NCBI RefSeq assembly: GCF_030646015.1
Contig: NZ_JAUSLT010000087.1
Span: 62,001 to 126,000, forward strand
Direction: 5' to 3'
Length of the DNA: 64,000 bases
Origin: Bradyrhizobium sp.
Lineage (GTDB): Bacteria; Pseudomonadota; Alphaproteobacteria; Rhizobiales; Xanthobacteraceae
Part shown: positions 1 through 8,593 of the stretch, in pieces
Position numbering within the stretch: position 1 is the stretch's first letter
Layout of the letters: the number at the start of each line of letters is the position of its first letter
Made by a program: the position numbers and the translations under genes
Notes under the pieces: model-generated
Databases searched by the model: none
What the model saw: the letters and a program-made list of their open reading frames with translations, nothing else
What the model was told of the DNA's origin: nothing

Positions 1-460
1 TGTTCTCTTCACCCACTCGACGAGCAACGAGACGACCCAGGGTGAGGGCAGCGTCGCCATCGATGCGACCCTGAACCGGATCGCGCTGGATCAGGCCAAG
101 GCGATGGCCGCCAAGGACAAGCTCGATCACGACGTCCTCGGCCCGTTCAATTCGCGCATGGCGCCGGCCAAAGCCGGGCGTGCCGCCGAGAACATCGCCT
201 ATGGCTACGAGGATTTCAAAAGGACGCTCGACCAGTGGATCAACTCGTCGGGCCACCGCAAGAATCTGCTGCTGACCAAAGCCTCCAAGGTCGGCGTCGC
301 CAGCGCCAGGAGCGCCACCAACCGCACCTACTGGGCCATGGTGATCGCCGGGGACTATGAGAAGCCGCGGCCGGCGGAGGGGAAGAAGAGCGGGTCGAAA
401 GCCGAAAGCAGAAAGCCCAGGCAGTCGTGCCGGATGACCTTGCTCGGTATTTGCTTCTGA
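1..460 (+). CDS. CAP-domain (SCP/PR-1-like) protein, 3' part only
   Basis: The reading frame is open from base 2, so the gene starts before the window. The visible 152 residues carry late CAP-superfamily signatures: a helix ending near LDQAKAMAAKDKLDHD, then AENIAYGYEDF and a WINSSGHRKNLL stretch that corresponds to the conserved HRxNLL CAP motif. Bacterial CAP proteins are usually secreted, but their biochemical role is mostly unknown. The tail after the CAP fold (about 35 residues, rich in Lys, Arg and Ser) is low complexity and probably not part of the fold. The signal peptide, if any, lies outside the window. Confidence 0.8.
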   Translation, partial: VLFTHSTSNETTQGEGSVAIDATLNRIALDQAKAMAAKDKLDHDVLGPFNSRMAPAKAGRAAENIAYGYEDFKRTLDQWINSSGHRKNLLLTKASKVGVASARSATNRTYWAMVIAGDYEKPRPAEGKKSGSKAESRKPRQSCRMTLLGICF

Positions 461-575
461 AGCACGGTCCTCGCCACCCCTGAACTGGGCGTCGGGCAGG
501 CTCTCGTCCGAAAACGCCATGGCAACGGTCTCCGGAGGGCTGGCGATCACCCGTCCGCTTTGGTATGAAACAGCC
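461..575. other. Intergenic, no gene seen
   Basis: I find no convincing coding frame or RNA between the end of the CAP gene and the hairpin before the tRNA. Confidence 0.4.
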
Positions 576-601
576 AAGCCCCCGCGCATCGCGCGGGGCT
601 T
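576..601. terminator. GC-rich hairpin before tRNA-Arg
   Basis: AAGCCCC and CGCGC pair with GCGCG and GGGCTT around an ATC loop, with one bulged base. The hairpin lies one base before the tRNA. It may terminate the CAP gene transcript or be part of the tRNA leader. There is no clear U tract because the tRNA begins immediately. Confidence 0.4.
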
Positions 602-602
602 C

Positions 603-679
603 GGTCCCGTAGCTCAGCCGGATAGAGCGACGGTTTCCTAAACCGTAGGTCGCATGTTCGAGTCATGCCGGGATCGCCA
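603..679 (+). tRNA. tRNA-Arg (anticodon CCT, codon AGG)
   Basis: A full cloverleaf can be drawn by hand. The acceptor GGTCCCG pairs with CGGGATC (one G-U pair). The D stem is GCTC/GAGC. The anticodon stem ACGGT/ACCGT encloses the loop TTCCTAA with anticodon CCT. The T stem GCATG/CATGC encloses TTCGAGT. The discriminator is G, followed by an encoded CCA. Total length is 77 bases. It decodes the rare arginine codon AGG. Confidence 0.95.
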
Positions 680-786
680 ACGCTCCAAGCACCACAAAAC
701 CAGCAGCAGATTTTTGGGTGCCCACTCGGTTCGGCGAGACGTGTTTCCGCCGCCACACACCAGATTTCCTGCAACCCGTCCCGATC

Positions 787-1590
787 TCACTTCGCCGCAG
801 CAATCGCCCGTTCGACCGTATGCGCGGCATCGAGCAGGGTTTCGGCCACTTCCGCCTCGCGCCGCGGGTTGAGCCGGTGGCGGACCGCCGAGATGGTAAT
901 GGCCGCCGCGGGCGCGCCGTCCGGACCTCTGATCCAGGCCGAGAGGGACTTCGTTCCCGGCACCAGGCCGATGTCGCGCAGTTCATAGCCCCGGCGCCGC
1001 GCGGCCTGAATCTGCCCGAGCACCGCCGGCATGCTGGTGCGGTAAGCCTTGAACCTCACCTGATTGGCCGCGACGATTTTTCGCGCGTCCGGCGCCGGCA
1101 ACGCGGCGAGGATGGCGACGCCGGCACTGCTGACGCCGAGCGGGCGCCGCGCGCCGACTTCGATCGACAGCACCTGGATCGGATAGGAGCCGATCCGGCG
1201 CGCGACGCACAGCGTATCGAGCCCGGTCCGCACCGTCAGGAACAACGTGTCCCCGAGTTGTGCGGAGACCTTCGCCAGATAGGGTTCGGCCGCGACCAGC
1301 AGCGGGGAGCGCGACTGCCGCGCCAGTGCCAGCTCGGACACCTGCCGGCCGATGACGTAACGCCCGCTCTTGTCGCTGCGCTCGGCAATGCCTTCCTCGA
1401 CCAGCACGTGCACGATGCGGTGAACGGTGGGCCGGGTCAGGGCGGTGGACTGCACGACCTCCGAAAGCCGCACGCCCTCCTCACGCCCCGCCGCGAGAAT
1501 GCGCAACACCGACAGCGCCCGCCGGATCGCCTGGGCGCCCGGTCGGGGCTGCGGAATCTCCCGTCCCGATGCGCTTCGCCGCTCCGCCAT
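787..1590 (-). CDS. IclR-family transcriptional regulator
   Basis: This 267-residue protein has the IclR layout. An N-terminal winged helix-turn-helix (about residues 20-85, with LSEVVQSTALTRPTVHRIV as recognition region) is followed by an effector domain ending in the typical arginine-rich C-terminus. IclR proteins often control adjacent catabolic operons through a small aromatic or organic acid. The gene is divergent from the catabolic operon that begins at 1773. I chose the ATG at 1590 because AGGA lies just upstream and because a palindrome at 1616-1630 then falls outside the gene. A longer frame exists upstream and is less likely. The true effector cannot be read from sequence. Confidence 0.9.
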   Translation of the reverse strand: MAERRSASGREIPQPRPGAQAIRRALSVLRILAAGREEGVRLSEVVQSTALTRPTVHRIVHVLVEEGIAERSDKSGRYVIGRQVSELALARQSRSPLLVAAEPYLAKVSAQLGDTLFLTVRTGLDTLCVARRIGSYPIQVLSIEVGARRPLGVSSAGVAILAALPAPDARKIVAANQVRFKAYRTSMPAVLGQIQAARRRGYELRDIGLVPGTKSLSAWIRGPDGAPAAAITISAVRHRLNPRREAEVAETLLDAAHTVERAIAAAK

Positions 1591-1615
1591 TGTCCTGAGA
1601 TCCCGCCTCGCCGAC

Positions 1616-1630
1616 GTCCATAATGTGGAC
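1616..1630. promoter_or_regulatory. Candidate IclR operator
   Basis: GTCCA-TAATG-TGGAC is a perfect 5+5 bp inverted repeat with a 5-bp centre. It lies 26 bp before the iclR-type gene and about 140 bp before the Bug gene. The size and symmetry fit IclR operators. Binding is inferred. Confidence 0.55.
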
Positions 1631-1772
1631 ATATCCAGCACAATTCCGTCGACAACGAACGGGGGCCGGCCATGATCGCGGCGCCCGACCAGCGACAGGT
1701 GCGCGGGCAGTTCCGGTTCACACCGCAACAACAATCTGGCGGCTCCAGCCGCGCGGCATTCGGGAGGATATG

Positions 1773-2747
1773 ATGAGATTTTTCGCGATCATGTGGGCCG
1801 CCGTCGCCTTGTTGATGACCCCGCTGACCGGTCCGGTGGCAGCCCAGCAGTGGCCCGCGCGCACCGTGCGCCTGGTGGTGCCGTACCCGGCGGGCGGCAA
1901 TGTCGACGGCGCGGCGCGCATCATCGGCAGCAAGCTGCAGGAAATCCTCGGCCAGACCTTCATCGTGGAAAACAAGGCCGGCGCCGGCGGGCTGATCGCC
2001 GGTGAGGCCTTCGCCAAATCCGCGCCCGACGGCTACACATTATTTGTAGGCGCCAACGGGCCGGTGCTGTTCGCCCCCGAAATCGCCCAGCGCGATGCCT
2101 ACAACTGGAAGCGGGACTTCCTGCCGATCACCTCGATCTCGATGACGCCGCTGGTGCTCGAAGTGCATCCGTCGGTGCCGGCCAAGACCCTGAAGGAATT
2201 CTTCGAGCTTGCCCGCCGCGAGCCCGGCAAGCTGACGATGGCCTCGCCCGGCCCGGGCACCACCAATCATCTGCTCAGTGAACTGGTGCAGTCGACCCTC
2301 GGCCTGCAGTGGCTGACGGTGCAGTACCGCGGCAACGCGCCGGCTTCCACCGATCTGATCGGCGGCCAGGTCCAGTTCGCGTTCGACCAGATTTCGGTTG
2401 GCCTGCCCTTCATCAAGAACGGCATGGTGCGGGCGCTCGCGGTCACCGGCGCCAACCGCGCATCGTGGATTCCCGATGTGCCGACCTTCACCGAGCTCGG
2501 TTACAAGGAATTCGACGGCCAGACCTTCACCGGCCTGTTCGCGCCCGCCGGCACGCCCGCCGAGATCGTGACCAAACTCCACGACACGCTGGCCAAAATC
2601 CTGAAGGACCCTGAAGTCGTCGCGAAATTCAACGCACTCGGCGCCGAGGCGGTGGCGATGACCCCGGCCGAGTTCAAGAGCTACCTCGAGCGCGAGGATG
2701 CCAAATGGATTCCGGTGGTCCGCAAGGCCAATATCAAGGCCGGATGA
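1773..2747 (+). CDS. Bug/TctC-family periplasmic solute-binding protein
   Basis: This 324-residue protein has a clear signal peptide (MRFFAIMWAAVALLMTPL..., cleavage near AQQ). The mature start WPARTVRLVVPYPAGGNVD is the hallmark of the Bug (TctC) family. Bug proteins capture carboxylates or aromatic acids in the periplasm, sometimes with a TctAB permease, sometimes alone. No tctAB genes are adjacent, which is common for orphan Bug genes. Two ATGs lie in tandem at 1770 and 1773. The second has GGGAGG at ideal spacing and is preferred. As first gene of the catabolic run it probably binds the substrate of the pathway downstream. Confidence 0.9.
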   Translation: MRFFAIMWAAVALLMTPLTGPVAAQQWPARTVRLVVPYPAGGNVDGAARIIGSKLQEILGQTFIVENKAGAGGLIAGEAFAKSAPDGYTLFVGANGPVLFAPEIAQRDAYNWKRDFLPITSISMTPLVLEVHPSVPAKTLKEFFELARREPGKLTMASPGPGTTNHLLSELVQSTLGLQWLTVQYRGNAPASTDLIGGQVQFAFDQISVGLPFIKNGMVRALAVTGANRASWIPDVPTFTELGYKEFDGQTFTGLFAPAGTPAEIVTKLHDTLAKILKDPEVVAKFNALGAEAVAMTPAEFKSYLEREDAKWIPVVRKANIKAG

Positions 2748-2759
2748 ACGGGGCGTTTG

Positions 2760-3376
2760 ATGCGGATCGATCCGTCTGACCTTGCAGCCGAACAGGCCTA
2801 CCGGCTGCTGACCGGCATCGTGGTGCCGCGCCCGATCGCGTGGGTCACCACTCTGTCCGGTGACGGCGTCGTCAATCTCGCTCCCTTCAGCGCCTTTACC
2901 TTCGTGTCGCCGAAGCCGCCGATGCTGGCGATCAGTGTCGGCCGCAAGGCCGGGGTCTACAAGGACACCGCGCACAATATTCTCAACAACGAGGAGTTCG
3001 TCGTCCATATCGCCGACTCCTCGCTGATGAATGCGGTGCATGAAAGCTCAACCGAACACCCGCCCGATGTCAGCGAGGTCGAGGAGCTGAACCTGGAGAC
3101 GCTGCCGAGCGAGCGCGTCAAGGTGCGCGTCTTGCCGTGGCGCCAATCGCGATGGAGTGCCGGTTTCGGCAGTGTCTCGAATTCGGCGAGACTCGCAGCC
3201 GCCTCTTGGTCGGCGAAGTCCTGGTGTTCCACATCCGCGACGGCCTTCTCAACAACGGCAAGATCGAGACCGAAGCGCTCGATCCGATCGCCCGCATCGG
3301 CGGGCCACGCTACGCGCGCCTCGGTGAGATCTTCACCCTGAAACCGGTGTTCCAGACTTCGAAGTCGCCATCCTGA
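2760..3376 (+). pseudogene. Flavin reductase-like domain protein, frameshifted
   Basis: The first frame (from ATG 2760) gives a typical flavin-reductase-like/FMN-binding split-barrel start, with VVPRPIAWVTTLSGDGVVNLAPFS and FTFVSPKPPMLAISVGRK. Homology continues to about base 3130. The rest of the domain (PIAMECRF...GEVLVFHIRDG...LGGPRYARLGEI-like) lies one frame earlier and runs to 3376. The break therefore lies at about 3122-3138 and needs one missing base (or two extra). The first frame would otherwise run to 3341 with unrelated sequence. It is either a real pseudogene or a sequencing error. Such proteins bind FMN and may reduce it for a partner oxygenase. Confidence 0.75.
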
Positions 3377-3422
3377 AGAAATGATTTCAGCCGTCTGAAC
3401 GCGCTGATCCGGAGATCGAATT

Positions 3423-4283
3423 ATGCGTCTTCTAAGTTATCTCGCGAGCGGCAGACCTGGCTACGGCGCTGCCGTCGATGCCGGCATCGTCGACCTGACC
3501 AGGCGGCTCGGAGCGCCATTTTCCGATCTGCGGAGCCTGATCGCCGGCGACGGGATCGACGCCGCGCGCAACGCTTGCGCCGGTCAAACGCCCGATTACG
3601 CGCTCGACGACGTGGTCCTGCTGCCGCCGGTCCCGGCACCCGAAAAGATCTGGTGCATCGGGGTGAACTACAAGGATCGCAATGCCGAATACAAGGACAA
3701 TTCGGACCTGCCCAAATATCCGAGCCTGTTCGTTCGCAACCCGTCCTCGGTGGTCGGGTCCGGACAGGGAATCGAGAAGCCCAAGATATCCGAGCAACTC
3801 GACTATGAGGGCGAGCTGGTCATCGTGATCGGCAAGGAGGGGCGGCATATCCCGCGCGAGCGCGCCCTTGAACACATCTTCGGCATGACGCTCTGCAACG
3901 AGGGCAGCGTGCGCGACTGGCTGCACCACGGCAAGTTCAACGTCACGCAAGGCAAGAATTTCGACCGCTCCGGCAGCATCGGGCCGTGGATCGTCACGGC
4001 AGACGAACTCGATCCGCGCGGTCCGCACGACATCCTCACCCGCGTCAATGGCGAGTTGCGGCAGCAGGACTCCACCGAGCGGCTGATGTTCCCGTTCGAT
4101 TTCCTGATCGCCTATCTCTCCACCTTTGCGACGCTGAAGCCCGGCGACATGATCGCCACGGGAACGCCGACCGGTGCCGGCGCGAGATTCGATCCGCCGC
4201 GCTGGCTGAAGCCCGGCGACGTGGTCGAGGTCGAGTCCTCCGGGATCGGCATCCTGCGCAACACCGTCGTCGCCGAGAAGTAG
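3423..4283 (+). CDS. Fumarylacetoacetate hydrolase (FAH) family protein
   Basis: This 286-residue protein has a short N-terminal domain and then a FAH catalytic domain from about residue 70 ([16 protein letters not shown]). [15 protein letters not shown] holds the metal-binding acidic residues, and [16 protein letters not shown] is the conserved C-terminal FAH motif. Members cleave or decarboxylate oxo-acids from meta-cleavage and gentisate routes, such as fumarylpyruvate, acylpyruvates and OPET. The neighbouring HpaH-type hydratase suggests a dicarboxylic oxo-acid substrate. The exact reaction cannot be decided. A GGAG ribosome site precedes the ATG, and the gene ends 4 bp before the next start. 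Confidence 0.88.
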   Translation: MRLLSYLASGRPGYGAAVDAGIVDLTRRLGAPFSDLRSLIAGDGIDAARNACAGQTPDYALDDVVLLPPVPAPEKIWCIGVNYKDRNAEYKDNSDLPKYPSLFVRNPSSVVGSGQGIEKPKISEQLDYEGELVIVIGKEGRHIPRERALEHIFGMTLCNEGSVRDWLHHGKFNVTQGKNFDRSGSIGPWIVTADELDPRGPHDILTRVNGELRQQDSTERLMFPFDFLIAYLSTFATLKPGDMIATGTPTGAGARFDPPRWLKPGDVVEVESSGIGILRNTVVAEK

Positions 4284-4287
4284 GCCC

Positions 4288-5091
4288 ATGCTCGACCAGC
4301 CCACCATCGATCGCCTCGCGCACCGCCTCGACGAAGCCGAGCGCAGCAAGTCCCTGATCCGCGCATTCACGCAGGAACAGCCTGACCTGACGATTGAAGA
4401 CGCCTACGCGATCCAGCGCACCTGGACGGGGCTGCAGCTGGCGCGCGGACGCATCGTCAAGGGCCACAAGATCGGGTTGACATCGAAGGCGATGCAAAGC
4501 GCGGTGGGCATTTCCGAGCCGGACTACGGCGTGCTGTTCGAGGACATGTTCTATCCCGACGCCAGCCCAATTCCGTTTGATCGGTTCCACGCGCCGCGCA
4601 TCGAAGTCGAGTTGGCGTTCATCCTGAAAACCGCGCTGAAGGGGCCGGACTGCACCATCTTCGACGTGCTCAACGCCACCGATTACGTCACGCCCGCGCT
4701 CGAGATCCTGGAAACCCGCATGCATCGCATCGATCCCGAGACCAAGGCGCCGCGCAAGGTGATGGATACGATATCCGACAACGCGGCCAATGCGGCGCTG
4801 GTGCTGGGCGGGCGGCCGTTCCGGCCGCTGGATGTGGATTTGCGCTGGATCGGCGCGCTGCTGTTTCGCAACGGCCAGATCGAGGAAACCGGCATCGCCG
4901 CGGGGGTGCTCAACCATCCCGCGCGCGGCGTCGCATGGCTCGCCAATCGCCTGGCGCCTCACGGCGAGCAGCTCGAGGCCGGCGAAGTCGTGCTGGCGGG
5001 ATCGTTCACCCGCCCGGTCGACATCGTCAAGGGCGACACGTTCCATGCCGATTACGGTCCGTTCGGGTCGGTGTCCTGCCAGTTCGCCTGA
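4288..5091 (+). CDS. hpaH: 2-oxo-hept-4-ene-1,7-dioate hydratase (HpaH/HpcG type)
   Basis: The 267-residue protein follows enterobacterial HpaH almost end to end. Shared stretches as I remember that family are [62 protein letters not shown] and GGSFTRP-like LAGSFTRPV. In the homoprotocatechuate meta pathway this Mg-dependent enzyme adds water to the oxo-heptenedioate before aldol cleavage. Its usual partners (ring-cleavage dioxygenase, HpaE, HpaF, HpaI) are not in this window. The cluster may therefore feed a different dicarboxylate, or its upper pathway is elsewhere. It is likely co-translated with the FAH gene. Confidence 0.85.
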   Translation: MLDQPTIDRLAHRLDEAERSKSLIRAFTQEQPDLTIEDAYAIQRTWTGLQLARGRIVKGHKIGLTSKAMQSAVGISEPDYGVLFEDMFYPDASPIPFDRFHAPRIEVELAFILKTALKGPDCTIFDVLNATDYVTPALEILETRMHRIDPETKAPRKVMDTISDNAANAALVLGGRPFRPLDVDLRWIGALLFRNGQIEETGIAAGVLNHPARGVAWLANRLAPHGEQLEAGEVVLAGSFTRPVDIVKGDTFHADYGPFGSVSCQFA

Positions 5092-5115
5092 ACCTACAGA
5101 TATGAGGAAGCAGCG

Positions 5116-5499
5116 ATGACGCGACGCAAGAGTATTCACATTGGCGAATTCAAGCATGCCAATCCGATTCCGAACGCCTGCCGCATCGGCAACTTGCTGA
5201 TGTCTGGCGTCATTCTCGGCCGCGACCCCGCGACCGGAATCATGCCGGAGCGGATCGAAGACCAGTGCGCCAACATGTTCGGCCACATGAAGACGATCGT
5301 GGAGGCCGGCGGCGGCAGCACCGACGACATCATCAAGATGACGGTGTGGCTGCAGGACCGCAGTCAGCGCGCGCCCGTCAACACCGAATGGCTGAAGATG
5401 TTTCCCGACGAACGCTCGCGCCCCGCCCGCCATGCGCTGCAGATGCAGATGGATGGCGGTGCGCTGGTGCAATGCGATTTTACGGCCGTGATCGATTGA
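5116..5499 (+). CDS. RidA (YjgF/YER057c/UK114) family protein
   Basis: This 127-residue small protein has the RidA pattern: an opening beta hairpin (ANPIPNACRIGNLLMSGVILGRDP), TIVEAGGGSTDDIIKMTVWLQD in the middle, and a C-terminal RPARHALQ segment with the conserved arginine. RidA removes reactive enamine/imine intermediates. Paralogues inside catabolic operons often act on aminoacrylate-like or enol intermediates. A good GAGGAAG ribosome site lies 6 bases before the ATG. It sits between the hydratase and an amidohydrolase in the same transcription unit. Confidence 0.88.
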   Translation: MTRRKSIHIGEFKHANPIPNACRIGNLLMSGVILGRDPATGIMPERIEDQCANMFGHMKTIVEAGGGSTDDIIKMTVWLQDRSQRAPVNTEWLKMFPDERSRPARHALQMQMDGGALVQCDFTAVID

Positions 5500-5542
5500 G
5501 AGACACGATCGACTGACCCGGCGTCATCAAGAGGACCTGCGA

Positions 5543-6418
5543 ATGCCGACTTACCTTGCCTTCGATCCGAACCCGCGCCGTCCAACCCGGCTGCCGCCGC
5601 CGAAAAGCATCGACAGCCAGTTTCATGTGATGGGGCCGGTCGATAAGTATCCGGTGCGCCCGGGCGCGGCCTACGAGATGCCGACGGCGACATGGGAGGC
5701 GGCGCTGCGGGTCCACAAGGCGCTCGGCATCGAGCGCGGCATCATCGTGCAGACCACGACCTATGGCGCGGACCATGCGGTGGTGCTCGACGCACTCGCC
5801 GCCATGGGTCCGAATTACCGCGGCTGCGCCAACGCGCTGGTGTTCGCGGAAGCCGACGATGGCTATCTCGGCAAGCTGCACGACGCCGGCGTGCGCGGCG
5901 CGCGCTTCAGCTTTCGCAAGGAACTGGGCGCGGTGCTGTCGGACGCCGACTTCGCCCGCGCCATCGCGCGGATTCGCGAACTCGGCTGGTATGCAAAAAT
6001 TCAACCGGAAAAGGACGGCATCGTCTCCAGCGTCGCCAAATATGAATCGCTCGACGTCCCCGTTCTGATCGATCATATGGCGCGCCCGGACCCGGCACGC
6101 GGCAACGACGATCCGAACCTGCGGAAGATGCTGGAGCTTTTGTCCAAGGGAAACTTCTGGGTGATGCTCTCGCTCGGCGAGAAGACCTCGAAGGCCGGGC
6201 CGCCGTGGGACGACGTGATTCCGATCGCGCGCGCCTATATCGATGCCGCGCCGGATCGTTGCGTGTGGGCGAGCGATTGGCCGCACCCGGTCTCGGTGGT
6301 GCAGCCGCCCAACGATGCGGATCTGCTCGAACTGCTCTATCGCTATGCGCCTGACGAGGCGGAGCTGCAGAAGATCCTGGTGACCAATCCGTCGAGACTG
6401 TTCGGATTCGATACTTAG
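5543..6418 (+). CDS. Amidohydrolase-2 family (PDC-lactonase-like) metal-dependent hydrolase
   Basis: This 291-residue TIM-barrel protein belongs to the Amidohydro_2 family. It shows SIDSQFHVMGP near the N-terminus (a degenerate DxHxH, here DSQFH), VLIDHMARPD in the middle and CVWASDWPHP near the C-terminus with the conserved Asp. It resembles 2-pyrone-4,6-dicarboxylate lactonase. Members open lactones or decarboxylate ring acids. It is the last gene of the operon, and its TAG overlaps the TAA of the opposite GH79 gene. The substrate is unknown, but a lactone intermediate would suit the pathway. Confidence 0.82.
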   Translation: MPTYLAFDPNPRRPTRLPPPKSIDSQFHVMGPVDKYPVRPGAAYEMPTATWEAALRVHKALGIERGIIVQTTTYGADHAVVLDALAAMGPNYRGCANALVFAEADDGYLGKLHDAGVRGARFSFRKELGAVLSDADFARAIARIRELGWYAKIQPEKDGIVSSVAKYESLDVPVLIDHMARPDPARGNDDPNLRKMLELLSKGNFWVMLSLGEKTSKAGPPWDDVIPIARAYIDAAPDRCVWASDWPHPVSVVQPPNDADLLELLYRYAPDEAELQKILVTNPSRLFGFDT

Positions 6419-7944
6419 GAGCAAGCGCTGTTGGCCGCGGCAGGGATCGCCAGAAAGCTGATGCTTGTTGGCGCGATCGACACAGCGCCGCGAGAAGTCC
6501 TGATACCCTGAAGGCGCGGCAGTTCGCCGCCGGGCTCCAGGGCGAGCGGACGGCCGTTCAGCCGCACTTGCGCATCCAGCAAGCCCGCCGCTTCCAGCGT
6601 ATAACGTTCGGAATCATTGCCGAGTTCCAGCGTGTGGGATGCGTCGCGGTCGGTGTTGATGACCAGCAGGGTTACGCCACCCGGCATCCCGCGCTGGCAA
6701 TGGGCATAAATGTGCAGGCCGGCCCGAATCGGCATACGTGAGTCGAGCACGCCGGTTCCCATCAACCGTCGCCACAACAGCGCGCCCCAGTAATTGGGCC
6801 GGGGCGCCAGCGTCTTCTCATCGAGCAGGCCGTAGTCGCTGGCCGCGAGCGTGTTGTGCATCACGACTTGAACGCCGGCCCTCGCCAGCCGTCCCAGCTG
6901 ATCGAGATATCTGAACGTGTCCAGGAAGGTCGCGGCCCAGCGGTTGCCGCCGCAGGCGGCTTCCGCGGTTTCGGTGAGCCAGATCGGCTTGCCCGGTTCG
7001 AACCTGTCGCGCAGCAAGCGGTAGAACGTCAGGGTCTGATCGGTCCGCGCCAGCCATTGTTCGGACAGCGCCGCTTCCGGGGTATGCCCGCCGCGGCACC
7101 GCTCAGACAGCGTGCCATAGTGATGATATGAAAACGCATCGAGCCCGGTGGGGCCGGATGCAACGAGCAGCTCCGAAGCCGTTTCGGTCTCCCCGACCGT
7201 GCCCGGACCGAGCACCATGATGTCGGGAAAATTCTGCTTCACGAACGCATGGAAGTGCCTGAAGTCGCGTCCGTAGGCTGCTGCATCATAGCCGGCCGGT
7301 GCGCCGCCCATCGCGGCGAGGTTCGGCTCGTTCATGAATTCGGCGGCGGCGATCGCCCCGCCAACCGAGCTTGTGTAGGCGAGAAGGCGGCGCGCCTGCT
7401 CCGGCGTCCAGACGCCGGAGGGATCGCGGGTGCCCGGGCTTATGGCGAAAGAAGTCACGATCCCGGCCCCGACCGATTGCGCGAAATCGACCACGCCGCG
7501 CCATTGCCGGCGGCTGAGAATCCCATTGAATCCAGCCGGTGGCGCCGATGGCGCGGGTTCGGAGTCCGCAAACCAGGTGGCGTTGGCCCAGGTTCCGCTG
7601 ACACGCACATAGGCCGGCGCCAGGGCCGCAGCGAGCATTCGTAGTCGAGGGTTGGTCAGGTCAATCGGCGTCCGCCAGGCGTACAGATCGGCGTCCGATG
7701 GGTTCGGCGCGTACGGCCGCCAAAATCTTCCACCGGTCACCTCGACCATTTCAACATTATAGGACTGGAAGCGTTCGTCGACCGTGCCGATGCGGGCCAT
7801 GGTCGCGGGCGTCACCGTGACCGTCTCGGCGAGAGCTGGCGGGCAGACAGCTGCGATGAGCAGCGTGGAGATCAGGCCGGCCCGAAGGCAGGGCCCGATC
7901 CGCCGGACCTGCTGCACGCCAAAGCTCTCCGTCCGACCGAACAA
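6415..7944 (-). CDS. Secreted GH79-like (heparanase/beta-glucuronidase family) glycoside hydrolase
   Basis: This 509-residue protein has a signal peptide that is probably cut after residue 39 (PPALA). The clan GH-A barrel shows FMNEPN with putative acid/base Glu206 and IWLTET with putative nucleophile Glu325. Both fit heparanase-type GH79 enzymes, including the W-L-x-E-T context. The C-terminal beta domain (about 400-509) follows. Heparanase relatives in bacteria act on glucuronic-acid linkages. The substrate here is inferred only by family. The start is TTG with GGAGGGAG upstream. A GTG nine codons later is possible. Its stop overlaps the stop of the convergent amidohydrolase gene. Confidence 0.78.
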   Translation of the reverse strand: MFGRTESFGVQQVRRIGPCLRAGLISTLLIAAVCPPALAETVTVTPATMARIGTVDERFQSYNVEMVEVTGGRFWRPYAPNPSDADLYAWRTPIDLTNPRLRMLAAALAPAYVRVSGTWANATWFADSEPAPSAPPAGFNGILSRRQWRGVVDFAQSVGAGIVTSFAISPGTRDPSGVWTPEQARRLLAYTSSVGGAIAAAEFMNEPNLAAMGGAPAGYDAAAYGRDFRHFHAFVKQNFPDIMVLGPGTVGETETASELLVASGPTGLDAFSYHHYGTLSERCRGGHTPEAALSEQWLARTDQTLTFYRLLRDRFEPGKPIWLTETAEAACGGNRWAATFLDTFRYLDQLGRLARAGVQVVMHNTLAASDYGLLDEKTLAPRPNYWGALLWRRLMGTGVLDSRMPIRAGLHIYAHCQRGMPGGVTLLVINTDRDASHTLELGNDSERYTLEAAGLLDAQVRLNGRPLALEPGGELPRLQGIRTSRGAVSIAPTSISFLAIPAAANSACS

Positions 7945-8207
7945 TACTCCCTCCCCAGCGCAGACGCACCATGGGGCGCAAGCGCCGTCCGAGTCATCGG
8001 GACTTCGAATCCCTAACTGCGGACGGGCGTGTCAGGTTGCACGATACCGGGGCTTTTCTCGGTCGGAAACACGCTTTCATAGAGGGCGCGTGACTGCTGA
8101 ATAAGCCTGGCCTTATCGACTGCGGGATCGGGCTTCCGGAATTGTATTACTTCGCCCATTTGCTTTCCAGTCCATGAGGAATCGGTTCTGAGGAATTGGC
8201 TTGCATT
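7945..8207. other. Intergenic, no gene seen
   Basis: This is the leader of the GH79 gene and downstream sequence of the small gene at 8208. I see no coding frame with support, no hairpin with a T tract and no recognisable RNA. Confidence 0.4.
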
Positions 8208-8423
8208 TCACGCTTCGCGTTTGGGCGTGTATGTGCCCGCGACGCATTTGTAACCTTGCAGCCGCCACTCCCGGTAGGGACCCGTGGTCATCCACTGGGC
8301 AATGCCGATTTGCGCGTTGACCTGACAGGCAGTCATGGTGATGCCCGACTGATCACTGGTCGTGACGACTTTCTCAATGCATAGCTGGCTGCTGCAGAGA
8401 ACAGCGACAAGGGTAACAAGCAT
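8208..8423 (-). CDS. Small secreted or membrane-anchored protein, conserved-looking, unknown function
   Basis: The 71-residue product begins MLVTLVAVLCSSQLC, a short hydrophobic segment. A Cys-containing region with CQVNAQIGIAQWM and GPYREWRLQGYKC follows, giving four cysteines that could form disulfides. I recall similar short proteins in Bradyrhizobium but know no function. The start is set by GGAAAGG six bases upstream. A second ATG lies one codon earlier. A longer open frame upstream is non-coding because it reads through the tandem palindromes at 8469-8509. Confidence 0.6.
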   Translation of the reverse strand: MLVTLVAVLCSSQLCIEKVVTTSDQSGITMTACQVNAQIGIAQWMTTGPYREWRLQGYKCVAGTYTPKREA

Positions 8424-8468
8424 CATGCACCTTTCCGACGAGAGAGCCCGGTCACTCCGCCTATGCAG

Positions 8469-8509
8469 CAATCGTGCCACGATTGATTGCAGCAATCGTG
8501 CCACGATTG
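8469..8509. promoter_or_regulatory. Twin 17-bp palindromes in tandem (candidate double operator)
   Basis: CAATCGTGCCACGATTG occurs at 8469-8485 and again, identically, at 8493-8509. Each is a perfect 8+8 inverted repeat around one C. The flanks also repeat, so a 22-bp unit recurs with 24-bp period. The pair lies 46-86 bp upstream of the small gene starting at 8423, as expected for a promoter-proximal operator. Confidence 0.6.
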
Positions 8510-8593
8510 AGTCGGCTGGTACGGGCGCGTTGGCAGTTGGACGCATCCGGCTGTCACAGCACGAAATTGCTGCAGCTCTCAAAGTGAAGCAGC

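Noticed and set aside
603..679. Possible integration site of a genomic island at the tRNA 3' end
   Set aside because: I found no direct repeat of the tRNA end elsewhere in the window and no integrase gene.
718..1623. 301-codon open frame antisense to the IclR gene
   Set aside because: The IclR protein on the minus strand has clear HTH and effector domains. The plus frame is Arg/Pro/Gly-rich without motifs.
7990..8030. Possible tRNA-like fragment (GGACTTCGAATCCC)
   Set aside because: Only a T-arm-like hairpin can be drawn. No acceptor or anticodon arm fits.
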